Positions 7,328 to 15,891 of a stretch of 34,825 bases of DNA are shown here, one piece after another. The DNA is from CAVLCC01 sp963624975. Its GTDB lineage: Bacteria > Actinomycetota > Coriobacteriia > Coriobacteriales > CADBOM01. Every line of letters begins with the position of its first letter. Position 1 is the first letter of the stretch. The notes beneath the pieces are model-generated. The model saw nothing but the letters and a program-made list of their open reading frames with translations. It did no database searches and was not told the origin of the DNA. The position numbers and the translations under genes were made by a program. The stretch is taken from assembly GCA_963624975.1 (NCBI GenBank), contig CAVFRF010000069.1, positions 1-34,825 on the forward strand. Direction: 5' to 3'.

Positions 7328-7513
7328 ATGGCTAAGAAGTCTTGCATCGCAAAGTCCAAGAGGGAGCCGAAGTTCTCCACTCGTCAGCACAACCGCTGCC
7401 AGCGCTGCGGTCGTCCGAGGGCTTACTACCGCAAGTTCGGACTCTGCCGCGTCTGCCTGCGCGAGCTTGCCAACCGCGGCGAGCTTCCCGGCGTTCGCAA
7501 GGCCAGCTGGTAA
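7328..7513 (+). CDS. rpsN: 30S ribosomal protein S14, zinc-binding type Z
   Basis: S14 is a late-assembling protein of the 30S head. This is the short 61-residue form with all four zinc-ligand cysteines (C24, C27, C40, C43; CQRCGRPRAYYRKFGLCRVC) and the family end LPGVRKASW. Many bacteria carry a zinc-free long paralogue elsewhere, used under zinc limitation; none is in this window. ATG at 7328 is preceded by AAGGAGG straddling the rplE stop. A 90-base gap precedes rpsH and holds only a short stem (CCGGG/CCCGG around 7550-7566). Confidence 0.97.
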   Translation: MAKKSCIAKSKREPKFSTRQHNRCQRCGRPRAYYRKFGLCRVCLRELANRGELPGVRKASW

Positions 7514-7603
7514 CTGGCTGCTTTTTATCCGGCCGAACAGGCGCTGAACCGGGATAGTGCCCGGGTAGCGAACCAACGGCAAGATGTTTTAAGGAGGCAC
7601 TAA

Positions 7604-8002
7604 ATGTCTGTCACAGACCCCATAGCGGACATGCTGACGCGCATTCGCAACGCCAATTCCGCAACCAAGGAAAAGGTGTCGATGCCGTCCAGCAAGAAGC
7701 TCGTGGCCATCGCGCAGATCATGAAGGAAGAGGGCTACATCGTTGACTTCCAGGTCATCGAGCAGGCTCCGCAGAACGTGCTCGAGATCACCCTCAAGTA
7801 CGGTCCCAAGAAGGCCAAGGTCATCCGCGGCATCCGCAGGATCTCGAAGCCCGGCCTTCGTATTTTCGCCGGCAAGAACGACCTGCCCCGCGTGCTGGGC
7901 GGACTCGGCACGGCCATCATCTCCACTTCCAAGGGCGTTATGTGCGACCGCGAGGCCCGCAAGCTTGGAATTGGCGGCGAAGTAATCGCTTATATCTGGT
8001 AA
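7604..8002 (+). CDS. rpsH: 30S ribosomal protein S8
   Basis: S8 is a primary 16S rRNA binder in the platform region and in E. coli the spc operon repressor. The 132-residue product has DPIADMLTRIRNANSATKEK, then SSKKLVAIAQIMKEEGYIVD and the C-terminal KPGLRIFAGKNDLPRVLGGL followed by STSKGVMCDREARKLGIGGE, all characteristic. ATG at 7604 is seven bases after AAGGAGG. rplF starts after 27 bases. Confidence 0.97.
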   Translation: MSVTDPIADMLTRIRNANSATKEKVSMPSSKKLVAIAQIMKEEGYIVDFQVIEQAPQNVLEITLKYGPKKAKVIRGIRRISKPGLRIFAGKNDLPRVLGGLGTAIISTSKGVMCDREARKLGIGGEVIAYIW

Positions 8003-8029
8003 CCGCGAGTATTCGATAAGGAGTGAACA

Positions 8030-8572
8030 GTGTCTAGAATTGGAAAACTGCCTATCGCGATACCTGCTGGCGTCGAGGTCAAGGTCGACGGCGACACGGT
8101 TACCGTGAAGGGCCCGAAGGGCGAGCTTACCCAGACTTTCTCCGATAAGCTCACCATCGAGATCGAGGATGGCAAGATCGAGGTCAAGAGGGCGGACGAC
8201 GAGCAGGACTCCAGGTCCCTGCACGGCCTGACCCGCACCCTCATCAACAACATGGTCATCGGCGTGACCGAGGGCTATTCGAAGAAGCTCGTGCTCGTGG
8301 GCGTCGGCTACCGTGCGCAGCTCAAGGGCAACGACCTGCAGATGTCGCTTGGCTACTCGCATCCCGTGGATGTGAAGGCGGTCGAGGGCATCAAGTTCGA
8401 GTGCCCGTCGCCCACCGAGATCATCATCAGCGGCATCGACAAGCAGAAGGTCGGACAGGTTGCCGCCGATGTGCGTGCCTGGAGGGCTCCGGAGCCTTAC
8501 AAGGGCAAGGGCATCAGGTACGACGGCGAGAACGTGCGCCACAAGCTCGGCAAGGCGGCTTCGGCAGGCTAA
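8030..8572 (+). CDS. rplF: 50S ribosomal protein L6
   Basis: L6 lies near the factor-binding site of the large subunit and contacts the sarcin-ricin loop. The 180-residue product has two repeats of the L6 fold. The N-terminal half opens SRIGKLPIAIPAGVEVKVDG and includes TVKGPKGELT. The C-terminal half has LVGVGYRAQLKGNDLQMSLG and ends with APEPYKGKGIRYDGENVRHK. The start is GTG at 8030, with AAGGAG (8018-8023) upstream, giving the usual SRIGK N-terminus. Confidence 0.97.
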   Translation: MSRIGKLPIAIPAGVEVKVDGDTVTVKGPKGELTQTFSDKLTIEIEDGKIEVKRADDEQDSRSLHGLTRTLINNMVIGVTEGYSKKLVLVGVGYRAQLKGNDLQMSLGYSHPVDVKAVEGIKFECPSPTEIIISGIDKQKVGQVAADVRAWRAPEPYKGKGIRYDGENVRHKLGKAASAG

Positions 8573-8629
8573 TCGGGCAACAGGGAATCTAAGAGATCTC
8601 GTTGATTTGGTAATCACTTAGGAGTATCG

Positions 8630-8998
8630 ATGGACAAGTCAAAGCAGAAAACGTTGAACCTGAAGCGCCGTCAGCGCCGCGTCAGGGCCAAGGTCTCTGG
8701 AACCCCGGATCGCCCGAGGCTCCGCGTGACCAGGTCCAACGCCCACATCTACGCTCAGGTTATCGACGACGTTGCGGGTCGCACCCTTTGCTCGTGCAGC
8801 TCGCTGGACCCCGAGTTCAAGGCTGCCGGCAAGAGCGGCTCGAACATCGAGGGCGCAAAGCTCGTCGGAGAGCTGGTTGGCAAGAGGGCTAGCGCCCTCG
8901 GAATCGTCGAGGTCGTGTTCGACCGCGGCGGACGTATCTATCATGGCCGCGTGCAGTCTCTCGCAGAGGGCGCGCGTGAGGCCGGTCTGAAGTTCTAG
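8630..8998 (+). CDS. rplR: 50S ribosomal protein L18
   Basis: L18 bridges 5S rRNA to the large subunit together with L5. The 122-residue product has a basic N-terminus (RRQRRVRAKVSGTPDRPRLR), RSNAHIYAQVIDDVAGRTLC in the core and the typical end VVFDRGGRIYHGRVQSLAEG followed by AREAGLKF. ATG at 8630 follows TAGGAG. A 57-base gap separates it from rplF, and rpsE starts 11 bases after its stop. Confidence 0.96.
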   Translation: MDKSKQKTLNLKRRQRRVRAKVSGTPDRPRLRVTRSNAHIYAQVIDDVAGRTLCSCSSLDPEFKAAGKSGSNIEGAKLVGELVGKRASALGIVEVVFDRGGRIYHGRVQSLAEGAREAGLKF

Positions 8999-9009
8999 GG
9001 AGGAGAGGT

Positions 9010-9528
9010 ATGCCACGCAACAAGACTCAGCAAGCTCCCGAACTTCAGGAGCGCGTTGTCTACATCAACCGCGTGTCTAAGGTCGTCAAGGGCGGCCGCA
9101 GGTTCTCGCTTTCGGCTCTCGTGGTCGTAGGCGACGGACACGGACACGTGGGAATCGGAATGGGCAAGTCGCAGGAGGTTCCCACGGCTATCCGCAAGGC
9201 CACCGACGATGCCAAGAAGAACATGTTCGAGGTGCCCATAACCAAGGATGGATCCATCCCCCACGAGGTGATGGGCGAGTTCTCCGCAGGCAGGGTGCTG
9301 CTCAAGCCGGCTCGTCCCGGTACCGGTGTTATCGCCGGTGGCGCTGTGCGCCCGCTGCTCGAGCTTGCAGGCATCGAGAACGTTCTCTCGAAGTCGCTCG
9401 GCACCGACAACGCTATCAACATCGTGAAGGCTGCCGCAGAGGGCCTCAAGAACCTCAGCAGCCCCAAGCAGACCGCTTCTGCCCGCGACGTTAGCGTTGC
9501 CCACATCTTCGGATGGGAGGAGAACTAA
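9010..9528 (+). CDS. rpsE: 30S ribosomal protein S5
   Basis: S5 supports decoding fidelity and mRNA helicase activity at the 30S entry. The 172-residue product has the double-stranded RNA-binding domain (ERVVYINRVSKVVKGGRRFS, then ALVVVGDGHGHVGIGMGKSQ) and the C-terminal domain (PARPGTGVIAGGAVRPLLEL, then IENVLSKSLGTDNAINIVKA). GKSQEVPTAIRKA is the strongly conserved turn and helix. ATG at 9010 follows GGGAGGAG. rpmD starts two bases after its stop. Confidence 0.97.
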   Translation: MPRNKTQQAPELQERVVYINRVSKVVKGGRRFSLSALVVVGDGHGHVGIGMGKSQEVPTAIRKATDDAKKNMFEVPITKDGSIPHEVMGEFSAGRVLLKPARPGTGVIAGGAVRPLLELAGIENVLSKSLGTDNAINIVKAAAEGLKNLSSPKQTASARDVSVAHIFGWEEN

Positions 9529-9530
9529 CA

Positions 9531-9722
9531 ATGGCTGAAGCCAAGAAGACCCTGCGCGTCACGCAGGTCAAATCCACTATCGGCTACAAGGACAACCAGC
9601 GCAGGATCTGCGAGTCGCTCGGTCTTGGAAAGATCGGTCGCTATCACGACCACTACGACACCCCCGAGATCCGCGGGATGATTTTCAAGGTCAAGCATCT
9701 GGTGAAGGTTGAGGAGATCTAA
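9531..9722 (+). CDS. rpmD: 50S ribosomal protein L30
   Basis: L30 is a small large-subunit protein absent from some bacterial groups. The 63-residue product has TLRVTQVKSTIGYKDNQRRI, then CESLGLGKIGRYHDHYDTPE and RGMIFKVKHLVKVEEI, the normal short bacterial form. ATG at 9531 is chosen; GGGAGGAG inside the end of rpsE is correctly spaced for it, and an in-frame codon at 9513 would put this site within the gene. rplO begins one base after its stop. Confidence 0.95.
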   Translation: MAEAKKTLRVTQVKSTIGYKDNQRRICESLGLGKIGRYHDHYDTPEIRGMIFKVKHLVKVEEI

Positions 9723-9723
9723 C

Positions 9724-10173
9724 ATGCAACTTCATGATCTGACTCCCGCTGAGGGTGCCAAGAAGGACAGGAAGCGCGTTGGCCGCGGCCCTGGCTCGGG
9801 CTATGGCAAGACCGCCGGCAGGGGCATGAACGGACAGAAGTCCCGCTCTGGCGGCGGCAAGGGAGCAGGCTTCGAGGGTGGCCAGACTCCTCTGGCCCGC
9901 AGGCTGCCCAAGCTTCCCGGCTTCAGGAACTTCAACAGGGTCGAATACGTACCGGTGAATGTCGGTCGTTTGGACGCTGCGTACAATGCCGGCGACTGTG
10001 TTGATGCAGAATCTCTCAAGGCAAAGGGTATAATCAAGCACATCGACGATCCCGTGAAGGTTCTGGGCGATGGCGAGCTTACCAAATCCCTCACTGTGAA
10101 GGTCGAGAAAGTATCGGCTAGTGCAGCCGCGAAGATCGAGGCTGCCGGAGGAAAGGTTGAAGCGGCTTGCTAG
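9724..10173 (+). CDS. rplO: 50S ribosomal protein L15
   Basis: L15 is a mid-assembly large-subunit protein. The 149-residue product begins MQLHDLTPAEGAKKDRKRVG and continues with the glycine-rich GRGPGSGYGKTAGRGMNGQK, the SRSGGGKGAGFEGGQTPLAR segment and RRLPKLPGFRNFNRVEY, a family hallmark. ATG at 9724 is seven bases after GAGGAG (9711-9716). Its last codons overlap the start of secY by seven bases, as expected for translational coupling of the two. Confidence 0.97.
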   Translation: MQLHDLTPAEGAKKDRKRVGRGPGSGYGKTAGRGMNGQKSRSGGGKGAGFEGGQTPLARRLPKLPGFRNFNRVEYVPVNVGRLDAAYNAGDCVDAESLKAKGIIKHIDDPVKVLGDGELTKSLTVKVEKVSASAAAKIEAAGGKVEAAC

Positions 10174-11444
10174 GTGCAATCGTTAACGCTTTCAGGATCC
10201 CTGAGCTTCGCAAGAAGATTCTCTTCACGCTCTTCATTCTCGTTATCTACAGAATTGGCTCGTTCGTGCCGGTGCCTGGAATTCCGTTCCATGCACTGGC
10301 CGACCAGTTCTCTGCTACTTCGTCGGGAAGCATGGCTCTGCTGAACCTCTTCGCAGGTGGTGCGCTGTCGTACTTCTCGGTGTTCAGCTTGGGCATCATG
10401 CCCTACATCACGGCATCGATTATCATGCAGCTGATGCAGGGCGTTATCCCCACGGTTGCGGCTTGGGCCAAGCAGGGCGAGATGGGACAGAAGAAGATCA
10501 CCAACGTGACCCGTTGGCTCACGCTCGGCATCTCGCTTCTCAATGCTTACGGATACCTGCTGCTGTTCAAGAGCGATGCATACGGCATCACACTAAACAC
10601 CGAGGGCCTTCCGGGGGAGTGGCTCACCGACATCATCATCGTTGCCACGATGGTCATCGGCTCCGCCCTCATCATGTGGCTCGGCGAGCTTATCACCCAG
10701 CGCGGCGTGGGCAACGGAATGTCGCTCATCATCTTCGCCAACATCCTCTCGGGCCTGCCGCAGGCAATCCTGTCCTCGCTGCAGCTCGATAGCAACGGCA
10801 TTGCCGTGACCGTCATGATCGTGGTGATCGTACTGGCCATCATTCCGGCTATCGTGCTCATCGAAAGGGCGCAGCGCAGGATTCCCGTGAACTATGCGAA
10901 GCGCGTTTCTGGACGCAGGGTGATGGGCGGAACCTCCACCTACATCCCGCTCAAGGTCAATGCCGCCGGTGTTATCCCGATCATCTTCGCATCTGCTCTG
11001 ATCTACTTCCCGGCGCAGCTCGCGGCGATCTTCAACGTCGACTGGCTCAAGGTTGCCGCAGACGCTATCTCGACCGGCTGGATCAACTGGGTGCTCACGC
11101 TGTTCCTCATCGTGTTCTTCACCTACTTCTACTCCTCGATGGTTTTCAACCCGGAGCAGACGGCAGACCAGCTTAGGCAGAACGGCGGGTTCATCCCCGG
11201 CGTGCGTCCCGGCACCGCTACTGTGATACACATCAAGAACATCCTTCGCAGGATCACGCTGCCGGGTGCAATCTACCTGGCCATCATCGCCGTGGTTCCC
11301 ACGATCCTGTTCTACTACACGGGCAATCAGCTCATCAGCGCCTTCGGCGGCACTTCGATCCTGATTCTCGTGGGCGTTGGACTCGACACCATGCAGAAGG
11401 TCGAAGCCCAGCTCAAGACGCATCACTACGACGGATTCTTCTAG
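10167..11444 (+). CDS. secY: Protein translocase channel subunit SecY
   Basis: SecY forms the protein-conducting channel in the cytoplasmic membrane with SecE and SecG, driven by SecA or ribosomes. The 425-residue product has about ten hydrophobic segments and family blocks: FRIPELRKKILFTLFILVIY (segment 1), VPVPGIP, the plug region FNLF-like LLNLFAGGALSYFSVFSLGI, MPYITASIIMQLMQGVIPTV, and RRIPVNYAKRVSGRRVMGG. The start is TTG at 10167, giving MLGAIVNAFRIPELRKK; the GGAGG in rplO (10147-10151) lies upstream, and GTG at 10174 is out of frame. The end (YDGFF) is typical. Confidence 0.97.
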   Translation: MLGAIVNAFRIPELRKKILFTLFILVIYRIGSFVPVPGIPFHALADQFSATSSGSMALLNLFAGGALSYFSVFSLGIMPYITASIIMQLMQGVIPTVAAWAKQGEMGQKKITNVTRWLTLGISLLNAYGYLLLFKSDAYGITLNTEGLPGEWLTDIIIVATMVIGSALIMWLGELITQRGVGNGMSLIIFANILSGLPQAILSSLQLDSNGIAVTVMIVVIVLAIIPAIVLIERAQRRIPVNYAKRVSGRRVMGGTSTYIPLKVNAAGVIPIIFASALIYFPAQLAAIFNVDWLKVAADAISTGWINWVLTLFLIVFFTYFYSSMVFNPEQTADQLRQNGGFIPGVRPGTATVIHIKNILRRITLPGAIYLAIIAVVPTILFYYTGNQLISAFGGTSILILVGVGLDTMQKVEAQLKTHHYDGFF

Positions 11445-11474
11445 GCCGTAGCTTTAAGGCGAAAGGACTGCATT

Positions 11475-12101
11475 ATGAATCTTGTATTGCTTGGAGCGCC
11501 GGGTGCCGGCAAGGGCACGCAGGCCAAGATGCTGGTGGAGGAGTTCGGCTACGCACACATCTCCACCGGAGACATCCTCCGTGCTGCTGTGAAGAACGAG
11601 ACCGAGCTTGGTCTCGAGGCCAAGAAGTACATGGATGCCGGCGACCTCGTGCCCGACTCCGTTGTGATCGGCCTCGTGGCTGAGAGACTCACCGAGCCGG
11701 ATACACAGAAGGGATTCATCCTCGACGGCTTCCCGCGCACCATCCCCCAGGCGATGGCGCTTTCGGAGGAGCTGGCCAAGCTCGACCGCAAGCTCGATGC
11801 CGCGGTTGCAGTGAACGTCGACTTCGAGGAGATCGTCAAGAGGCTCACCTCGCGCAGGTGCTGCAAGTCGTGCGGCAAGATCGGCAGCGTTGCCGATGCA
11901 GTGTGCCCCGATTGCGGCGGCGAGATGTTCCAGCGCGATGACGACAAAGAGGACGTGATTCGCAACAGGCTCGACGTTTACGAGAAGAACACGGCACCGC
12001 TGATCGACTACTACCGAGGTGCAGATCTTCTCGTGGAAATCGAGAGCAAGGGCGACCCCAAAGAGGTTTATGCTTCTGTTAAGCAGGCAATCAACCTCTA
12101 G
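11475..12101 (+). CDS. adk: Adenylate kinase with zinc-type lid
   Basis: Adenylate kinase interconverts ATP and AMP with two ADP in the cytosol. The 208-residue product has the P-loop GAPGAGKGT at residues 7-15, the NMP-binding FILDGFPRT (81-89) and a long lid domain with cysteines at about C130, C133, C144 and C147 (CCKSCGKIG, VCPDCGGE), the zinc-binding lid seen in many Gram-positives. ATG at 11475 follows GAAAGGA. It closes the secY transcription unit; a strong terminator starts 24 bases after its stop. Confidence 0.97.
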   Translation: MNLVLLGAPGAGKGTQAKMLVEEFGYAHISTGDILRAAVKNETELGLEAKKYMDAGDLVPDSVVIGLVAERLTEPDTQKGFILDGFPRTIPQAMALSEELAKLDRKLDAAVAVNVDFEEIVKRLTSRRCCKSCGKIGSVADAVCPDCGGEMFQRDDDKEDVIRNRLDVYEKNTAPLIDYYRGADLLVEIESKGDPKEVYASVKQAINL

Positions 12102-12124
12102 GCACATATGCTTTATGGTAGTTT

Positions 12125-12165
12125 CGAGGCCCGGATTCGCATTGCGGATTCGGGCCTCGTTCTTG
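12125..12165 (+). terminator. Intrinsic terminator after adk
   Basis: CGAGGCCCGGATTCGC (12125-12140) pairs with 12144-12159 over 16 positions (two G.U), with a three-base loop, followed by TTCTTG. This is the clearest end of the ribosomal protein-secY-adk transcription unit. The remaining bases up to map (12166-12207) are short and hold no clear promoter consensus. Confidence 0.8.
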
Positions 12166-12207
12166 TATGCGCCTATCAGGGTGGATATGCATTTAGAGGT
12201 GCAGTAG

Positions 12208-12957
12208 ATGATCAAGATCAAATCAGAAGAACAAATCGAGGCAATGAAGGAAGCCGGACGCCTTAGCGCCAAGGCGCTCCGCAAGGTTGGCGAGCTTATC
12301 GAGCCCGGCATCACCACGATGGAGCTGGACCACAGGGCCGAGGCTATCATCAGGCTCGAGGGTGGCAAGCCCGCATTCAAGGGGTACGGCGGATTCCCAG
12401 GCAGCATCTGCTGCTCCGTGAACGACATGATCGTGCACGGCATCCCCTCAAACGACTTCGTGCTGAAGGAAGGCGACATCGTCTCCATCGACACCGGCGC
12501 AATCGTGGACGGCTGGGTTGGCGATAACGCGTGGACGTTCGCCTGCGGCAAGATCAGCGAGGAGAACCAGCGGCTGCTGGACGTGACCGAGCAGTCGATG
12601 TGGAACGGCATCGAGGCCGCAAGGCCCGGCAACCACCTGGGCGACATCGGCCACGCCGTGCAGAGCATCGCCGAGGGCGCGGGCTTCAAGGTGGTGCGCG
12701 AGTACGTCGGCCACGGCGTGGGCCGCGACATGCACGAGGACCCCAACGTCCCCAACTTCGGAAAGCCCGGACATGGCGTGAAGCTCATCGAGGGCATGGT
12801 ACTTGCCATCGAGCCCATGGTGAACATGAAGTCGCATCGCACGCGCAAATGCAAGGACGGCTGGGGCGTCAAGACCGCCGACCACATGCCCTCTGCGCAT
12901 TTCGAGAGAACGGTAGCAATAACGGCCGACGGCCCCGTGATTCTTACCAAGGAGTAA
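12208..12957 (+). CDS. map: Methionine aminopeptidase type I
   Basis: Removes the initiator methionine from nascent proteins once deformylated. The 249-residue product has the pita-bread metallopeptidase ligands in order: D95 (SIDTG), D106 (GDNAW), H169 (GHGVGRDMHEDP), E202 (AIEPM) and E233 (FERTVAIT); H77 in IVHGIP corresponds to the substrate-contact histidine. No N-terminal zinc-finger extension is present, so it is the short class. It starts at ATG 12208, downstream of the adk terminator. The leuC ribosome-binding site overlaps its stop, so map appears co-transcribed with the leucine genes rather than with infA and rpsM as in many bacteria. Confidence 0.96.
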   Translation: MIKIKSEEQIEAMKEAGRLSAKALRKVGELIEPGITTMELDHRAEAIIRLEGGKPAFKGYGGFPGSICCSVNDMIVHGIPSNDFVLKEGDIVSIDTGAIVDGWVGDNAWTFACGKISEENQRLLDVTEQSMWNGIEAARPGNHLGDIGHAVQSIAEGAGFKVVREYVGHGVGRDMHEDPNVPNFGKPGHGVKLIEGMVLAIEPMVNMKSHRTRKCKDGWGVKTADHMPSAHFERTVAITADGPVILTKE

Positions 12958-12962
12958 GCAAT

Positions 12963-14231
12963 ATGCCTAGAAACATGACAATTGCCGAGAAGATTCTCTG
13001 CGCCCATAGCGATAGGGAAGAGCTGGAACCGGGCGAGCTTGTCGAGTGCGACCTCGACATCGTGCTTGCCAACGACATCACCGCTCCCATCGCCATCCGC
13101 GAGTTCGACAAGCTTGGATGGGGCAAGGTCTTCGACAAGGACAAGATCGTGCTGGTGGGCGACCACTATTGCCCCAACAAGGACATCAAGAGCGCAATCC
13201 AGGCCAAGGACATGCGCGAGTTCGCGCGCAAGCATGGCATCACGCACTACTACGACGTTGGGCGTGCCGGAGTCGAGCACTCGCTGCTTCCCGAGCAGGG
13301 CATCGTTGGAGCCGGCGACCTCATCATCGGAGCCGACTCGCACACCTGCACTTACGGTGCGCTCGGCGCCCTCTCTACCGGAATGGGTTCTACGGACATC
13401 GGCATGGCGTACGCGACCGGCAAGGCATGGTTCAAGGTTCCGCAGACCATCAAGGTCGTGCTCAACGGACATCTGCCCGAGCATGTGTATGCAAAGGACA
13501 TCATCCTCCACCTCATTGGAATGATCGGGGTGGACGGCGCGCTCTATCAGGCGCTTGAGTTCTATGGCGACGTTGTGGACGAGCTGGAACTCGACGACAG
13601 GATGACGATTTCCAACATGGCCATCGAGTGCGGTGCCAAGGCGGGCATCTTCCCGGCGGACGACAAGACGCTGGCATATCTCGAGGGAAGGTTCGAGCGC
13701 GAGCCCAGGGTGTTCAAGGCCGACGAGGGAGCCGAGTACTCCAGAGTCGTGGAAATCGACTGCTCGTCGCTGCGACCCACCGTGTCGCTGCCGCACCTGC
13801 CCTCCAACACCAAGACCGTGGACGAGGTGGGCGACATGCCGATCGACCAGTCTGTGATCGGGTCGTGCACCAACGGGCACATCGACGACATGCGCGTTGC
13901 CGCTCGAATCCTCAAGGGCCACAAGGTCGCTCCCAGCGTGCGCTGCATCGTGATTCCCGCTACCCAGCAGATCTATAGGCAGTGCGTGGACGAGGGCCTT
14001 ATGGACATCTTCCTGGATGCTGAGTGTGCGGTGTCCACGCCGACCTGCGGACCCTGCCTTGGAGGCTACATGGGCGTGCTCGCCCCGCACGAACGCGCGG
14101 TGGCCACCACCAACCGCAACTTCATCGGCAGGATGGGCGATGCCACTTCCGAGGTGATCCTGTCCTCGCCGGCAGTCGCCGCGGCATCGGCCATCATGGG
14201 ACGCATCGCATCTCCCGACCAGATCGCCTAA
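12963..14231 (+). CDS. leuC: 3-isopropylmalate dehydratase large subunit
   Basis: With LeuD it isomerises 2-isopropylmalate to 3-isopropylmalate in leucine synthesis. The 422-residue product is the shorter LeuC/homoaconitase-type subunit. The three 4Fe-4S ligands are C302 (GSCTNGHIDD), C362 and C365 (TPTCGPCLGG). Other aconitase-fold motifs are DIVLANDITAP, VLVGDHYCPNKD, GIVGAGDLIIGADSHTCTYG and GRMGDATSEVILSSP. ATG at 12963 is eight bases after AAGGAG at the end of map. Sequence alone does not exclude homoaconitase or methylthioalkylmalate activity, but the neighbours leuD and leuB support leucine synthesis. Confidence 0.93.
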   Translation: MPRNMTIAEKILCAHSDREELEPGELVECDLDIVLANDITAPIAIREFDKLGWGKVFDKDKIVLVGDHYCPNKDIKSAIQAKDMREFARKHGITHYYDVGRAGVEHSLLPEQGIVGAGDLIIGADSHTCTYGALGALSTGMGSTDIGMAYATGKAWFKVPQTIKVVLNGHLPEHVYAKDIILHLIGMIGVDGALYQALEFYGDVVDELELDDRMTISNMAIECGAKAGIFPADDKTLAYLEGRFEREPRVFKADEGAEYSRVVEIDCSSLRPTVSLPHLPSNTKTVDEVGDMPIDQSVIGSCTNGHIDDMRVAARILKGHKVAPSVRCIVIPATQQIYRQCVDEGLMDIFLDAECAVSTPTCGPCLGGYMGVLAPHERAVATTNRNFIGRMGDATSEVILSSPAVAAASAIMGRIASPDQIA

Positions 14232-14244
14232 GGAGGCTACATTC

Positions 14245-14742
14245 ATGATCGAAGGAAAGGCACATCGCTTCGGCAGGGACATCGACACCGATGCGATCAT
14301 CGCCGCTCGCTACCTCAACGTGAGCGACCCTGCGCAGCTCGCCGAGCACTGCATGGAAGACATCGACCCGGGATTCGTGAACAGGGTCTCCAAGGGCGAC
14401 ATAATGGTGGCCGACGAGAACTTCGGATGCGGCTCTTCGCGCGAGCACGCCCCCATCGCCATCAAGGCGGTTGGCTGCGATGCCGTGATCGCAAAGAGCT
14501 TCGCGCGCATCTTCTATCGCAACGCCATCAACATCGGCCTCCCCATTCTGGAGTGCCCAGAGGCTGCAGACGCCATCTCCGATGGCGACACGGTGCGCAT
14601 CGACACCGATGCGGGCATAATCGAGGACCTCACGACGGGGCAGAAGTTCGAAGCCCACCCCTTCCCTGAGTTTATCGACCAGATAATTGCAGCTGGAGGA
14701 CTCGTGGAGCGCACGAAGAAGATTCTGGAGGAGAGCCGATGA
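14245..14742 (+). CDS. leuD: 3-isopropylmalate dehydratase small subunit
   Basis: Swivelling subunit that pairs with LeuC and sets substrate specificity. The 165-residue product begins EGKAHRFGRDIDTDAIIAAR, has YLNVSDP in the specificity loop region, and the conserved active-site segment FGCGSSREHAP around 60-70, followed by AIKAVGCDAVIAKSFARIFY and RNAINIGLPILE. Length fits the short stand-alone LeuD. ATG at 14245 has AAGGAGG upstream. It overlaps leuB by four bases (ATGA), showing tight coupling. Confidence 0.94.
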   Translation: MIEGKAHRFGRDIDTDAIIAARYLNVSDPAQLAEHCMEDIDPGFVNRVSKGDIMVADENFGCGSSREHAPIAIKAVGCDAVIAKSFARIFYRNAINIGLPILECPEAADAISDGDTVRIDTDAGIIEDLTTGQKFEAHPFPEFIDQIIAAGGLVERTKKILEESR

Positions 14743-15845
14743 GCGATTCGCACAAGATTTGCACGCTGCCGGGCGACGGTATTGGACCCGAGATCATGGA
14801 GCAGGCCAGGCGCGTGCTCGACAGGGTTTCGGAGCTGTATGGAGTCGAATTCGAATACAGCGAGCAGCTCATAGGCGGCTGCGCAATAGACGCTACCGGA
14901 TCCGCCTACCCCGAGCAGACCGAGGCCGCATGCCTCGAGGCCGACGCAGTGCTGCTGGCATCGGTTGGAGGACCCAAGTGGGACAAGGGCGACGTGAGGC
15001 CCGAGCAGGGCTTGCTGGCCCTGCGCAAGTCGCTCAACGCGTACTGCAACCTCAGGCCCATCACCATCTTCGACTCGCTCATCGATTCGTCGACGCTCAA
15101 GCCCGAAGTGGTTCGAGGCGTGGACCTCATGATCGTGCGCGAGCTTACCGGCGGCATCTACTTCGGCAGGCGCGAGACCCGCGACAACGTGGAGGGCGCA
15201 GGCGTTGACAGCAAGCCCGGAAGCGTGGCCTACGATACCATGGAGTACAGCGAGTACGAGATCGAGCGTATCGCCCGCTATGCCTTCGAGACGGCACGCA
15301 AGCGCGGCAAGCACGTGACCTCGGTGGACAAGGCCAACGTGCTCGATTCGTCCAAGCTCTGGCGCAAGCTGGTGCACGAGCTGGGCGAGAGCGAGTACCC
15401 CGACGTGCAGCTCGACGACATGCTGGTGGACAACGCTGCGATGCAGCTGGTCAAGAATCCCGGCTTCTTCGATGTGGTGCTCACCGAGAACACCTTCGGC
15501 GACATCCTGTCGGACGAGGCATCGATGATCACGGGATCGCTGGGCATGCTGGCATCGGCATCTCTTGGCTCCAAGACCCCGATCTTCGAGCCCTGCCACG
15601 GCTCGGCGCCCGACATCGCGGGCAGGGGAGTGGCCAACCCGCTGGCGCAGATTCTCACCGTGGCGATGATGCTGCGCTATGCGTTCGACATGGGCGAGGC
15701 GGCGGCTTGCATCGAGAACGCGGTCAACGCCGTGCTCAACGCCGGATGGTTCACCGCCGATATCGCACCCGTTGGATGCGCATCCGAGCGTATCGTGGGA
15801 TCTGCCGCCATGGGCGACAAGGTTCTTGAGGCAATGGCTAGGTAG
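14739..15845 (+). CDS. leuB: 3-isopropylmalate dehydrogenase
   Basis: Oxidative decarboxylation of 3-isopropylmalate to 2-ketoisocaproate with NAD in leucine synthesis. The 368-residue product has CTLPGDGIGPEIMEQARRVL at the N-terminus, VGGPKWD, the substrate segment YCNLRPI, RELTGGIYFGRRE, VDKANVLDSSKLWR, the signature FDVVLTENTFGDILSDEASM, and the NAD-binding EPCHGSAPDIAGRGVANPLA. This pattern separates it from isocitrate and tartrate dehydrogenases. ATG 14739 overlaps leuD. ilvE follows after 46 bases. The leuA gene (2-isopropylmalate synthase) is not in the window. Confidence 0.95.
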   Translation: MSDSHKICTLPGDGIGPEIMEQARRVLDRVSELYGVEFEYSEQLIGGCAIDATGSAYPEQTEAACLEADAVLLASVGGPKWDKGDVRPEQGLLALRKSLNAYCNLRPITIFDSLIDSSTLKPEVVRGVDLMIVRELTGGIYFGRRETRDNVEGAGVDSKPGSVAYDTMEYSEYEIERIARYAFETARKRGKHVTSVDKANVLDSSKLWRKLVHELGESEYPDVQLDDMLVDNAAMQLVKNPGFFDVVLTENTFGDILSDEASMITGSLGMLASASLGSKTPIFEPCHGSAPDIAGRGVANPLAQILTVAMMLRYAFDMGEAAACIENAVNAVLNAGWFTADIAPVGCASERIVGSAAMGDKVLEAMAR

Positions 15846-15891
15846 TTTTCGTAGGACCTGTTTGACAGACGACTTTTTAGGAGGAGATCGT

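Noticed and set aside
11454..14300. Very long open frame on the minus strand opposite adk, map and leuC
   Set aside because: It is antisense to three well-conserved genes, has no recognisable domain, and arises from the strong third-position GC bias of the plus-strand codons.
15862..15867. Perfect TTGACA between leuB and ilvE
   Set aside because: A -10 at 16-18 bases would fall on the ilvE ribosome-binding site and start codon, and no TATAAT-like hexamer is there.
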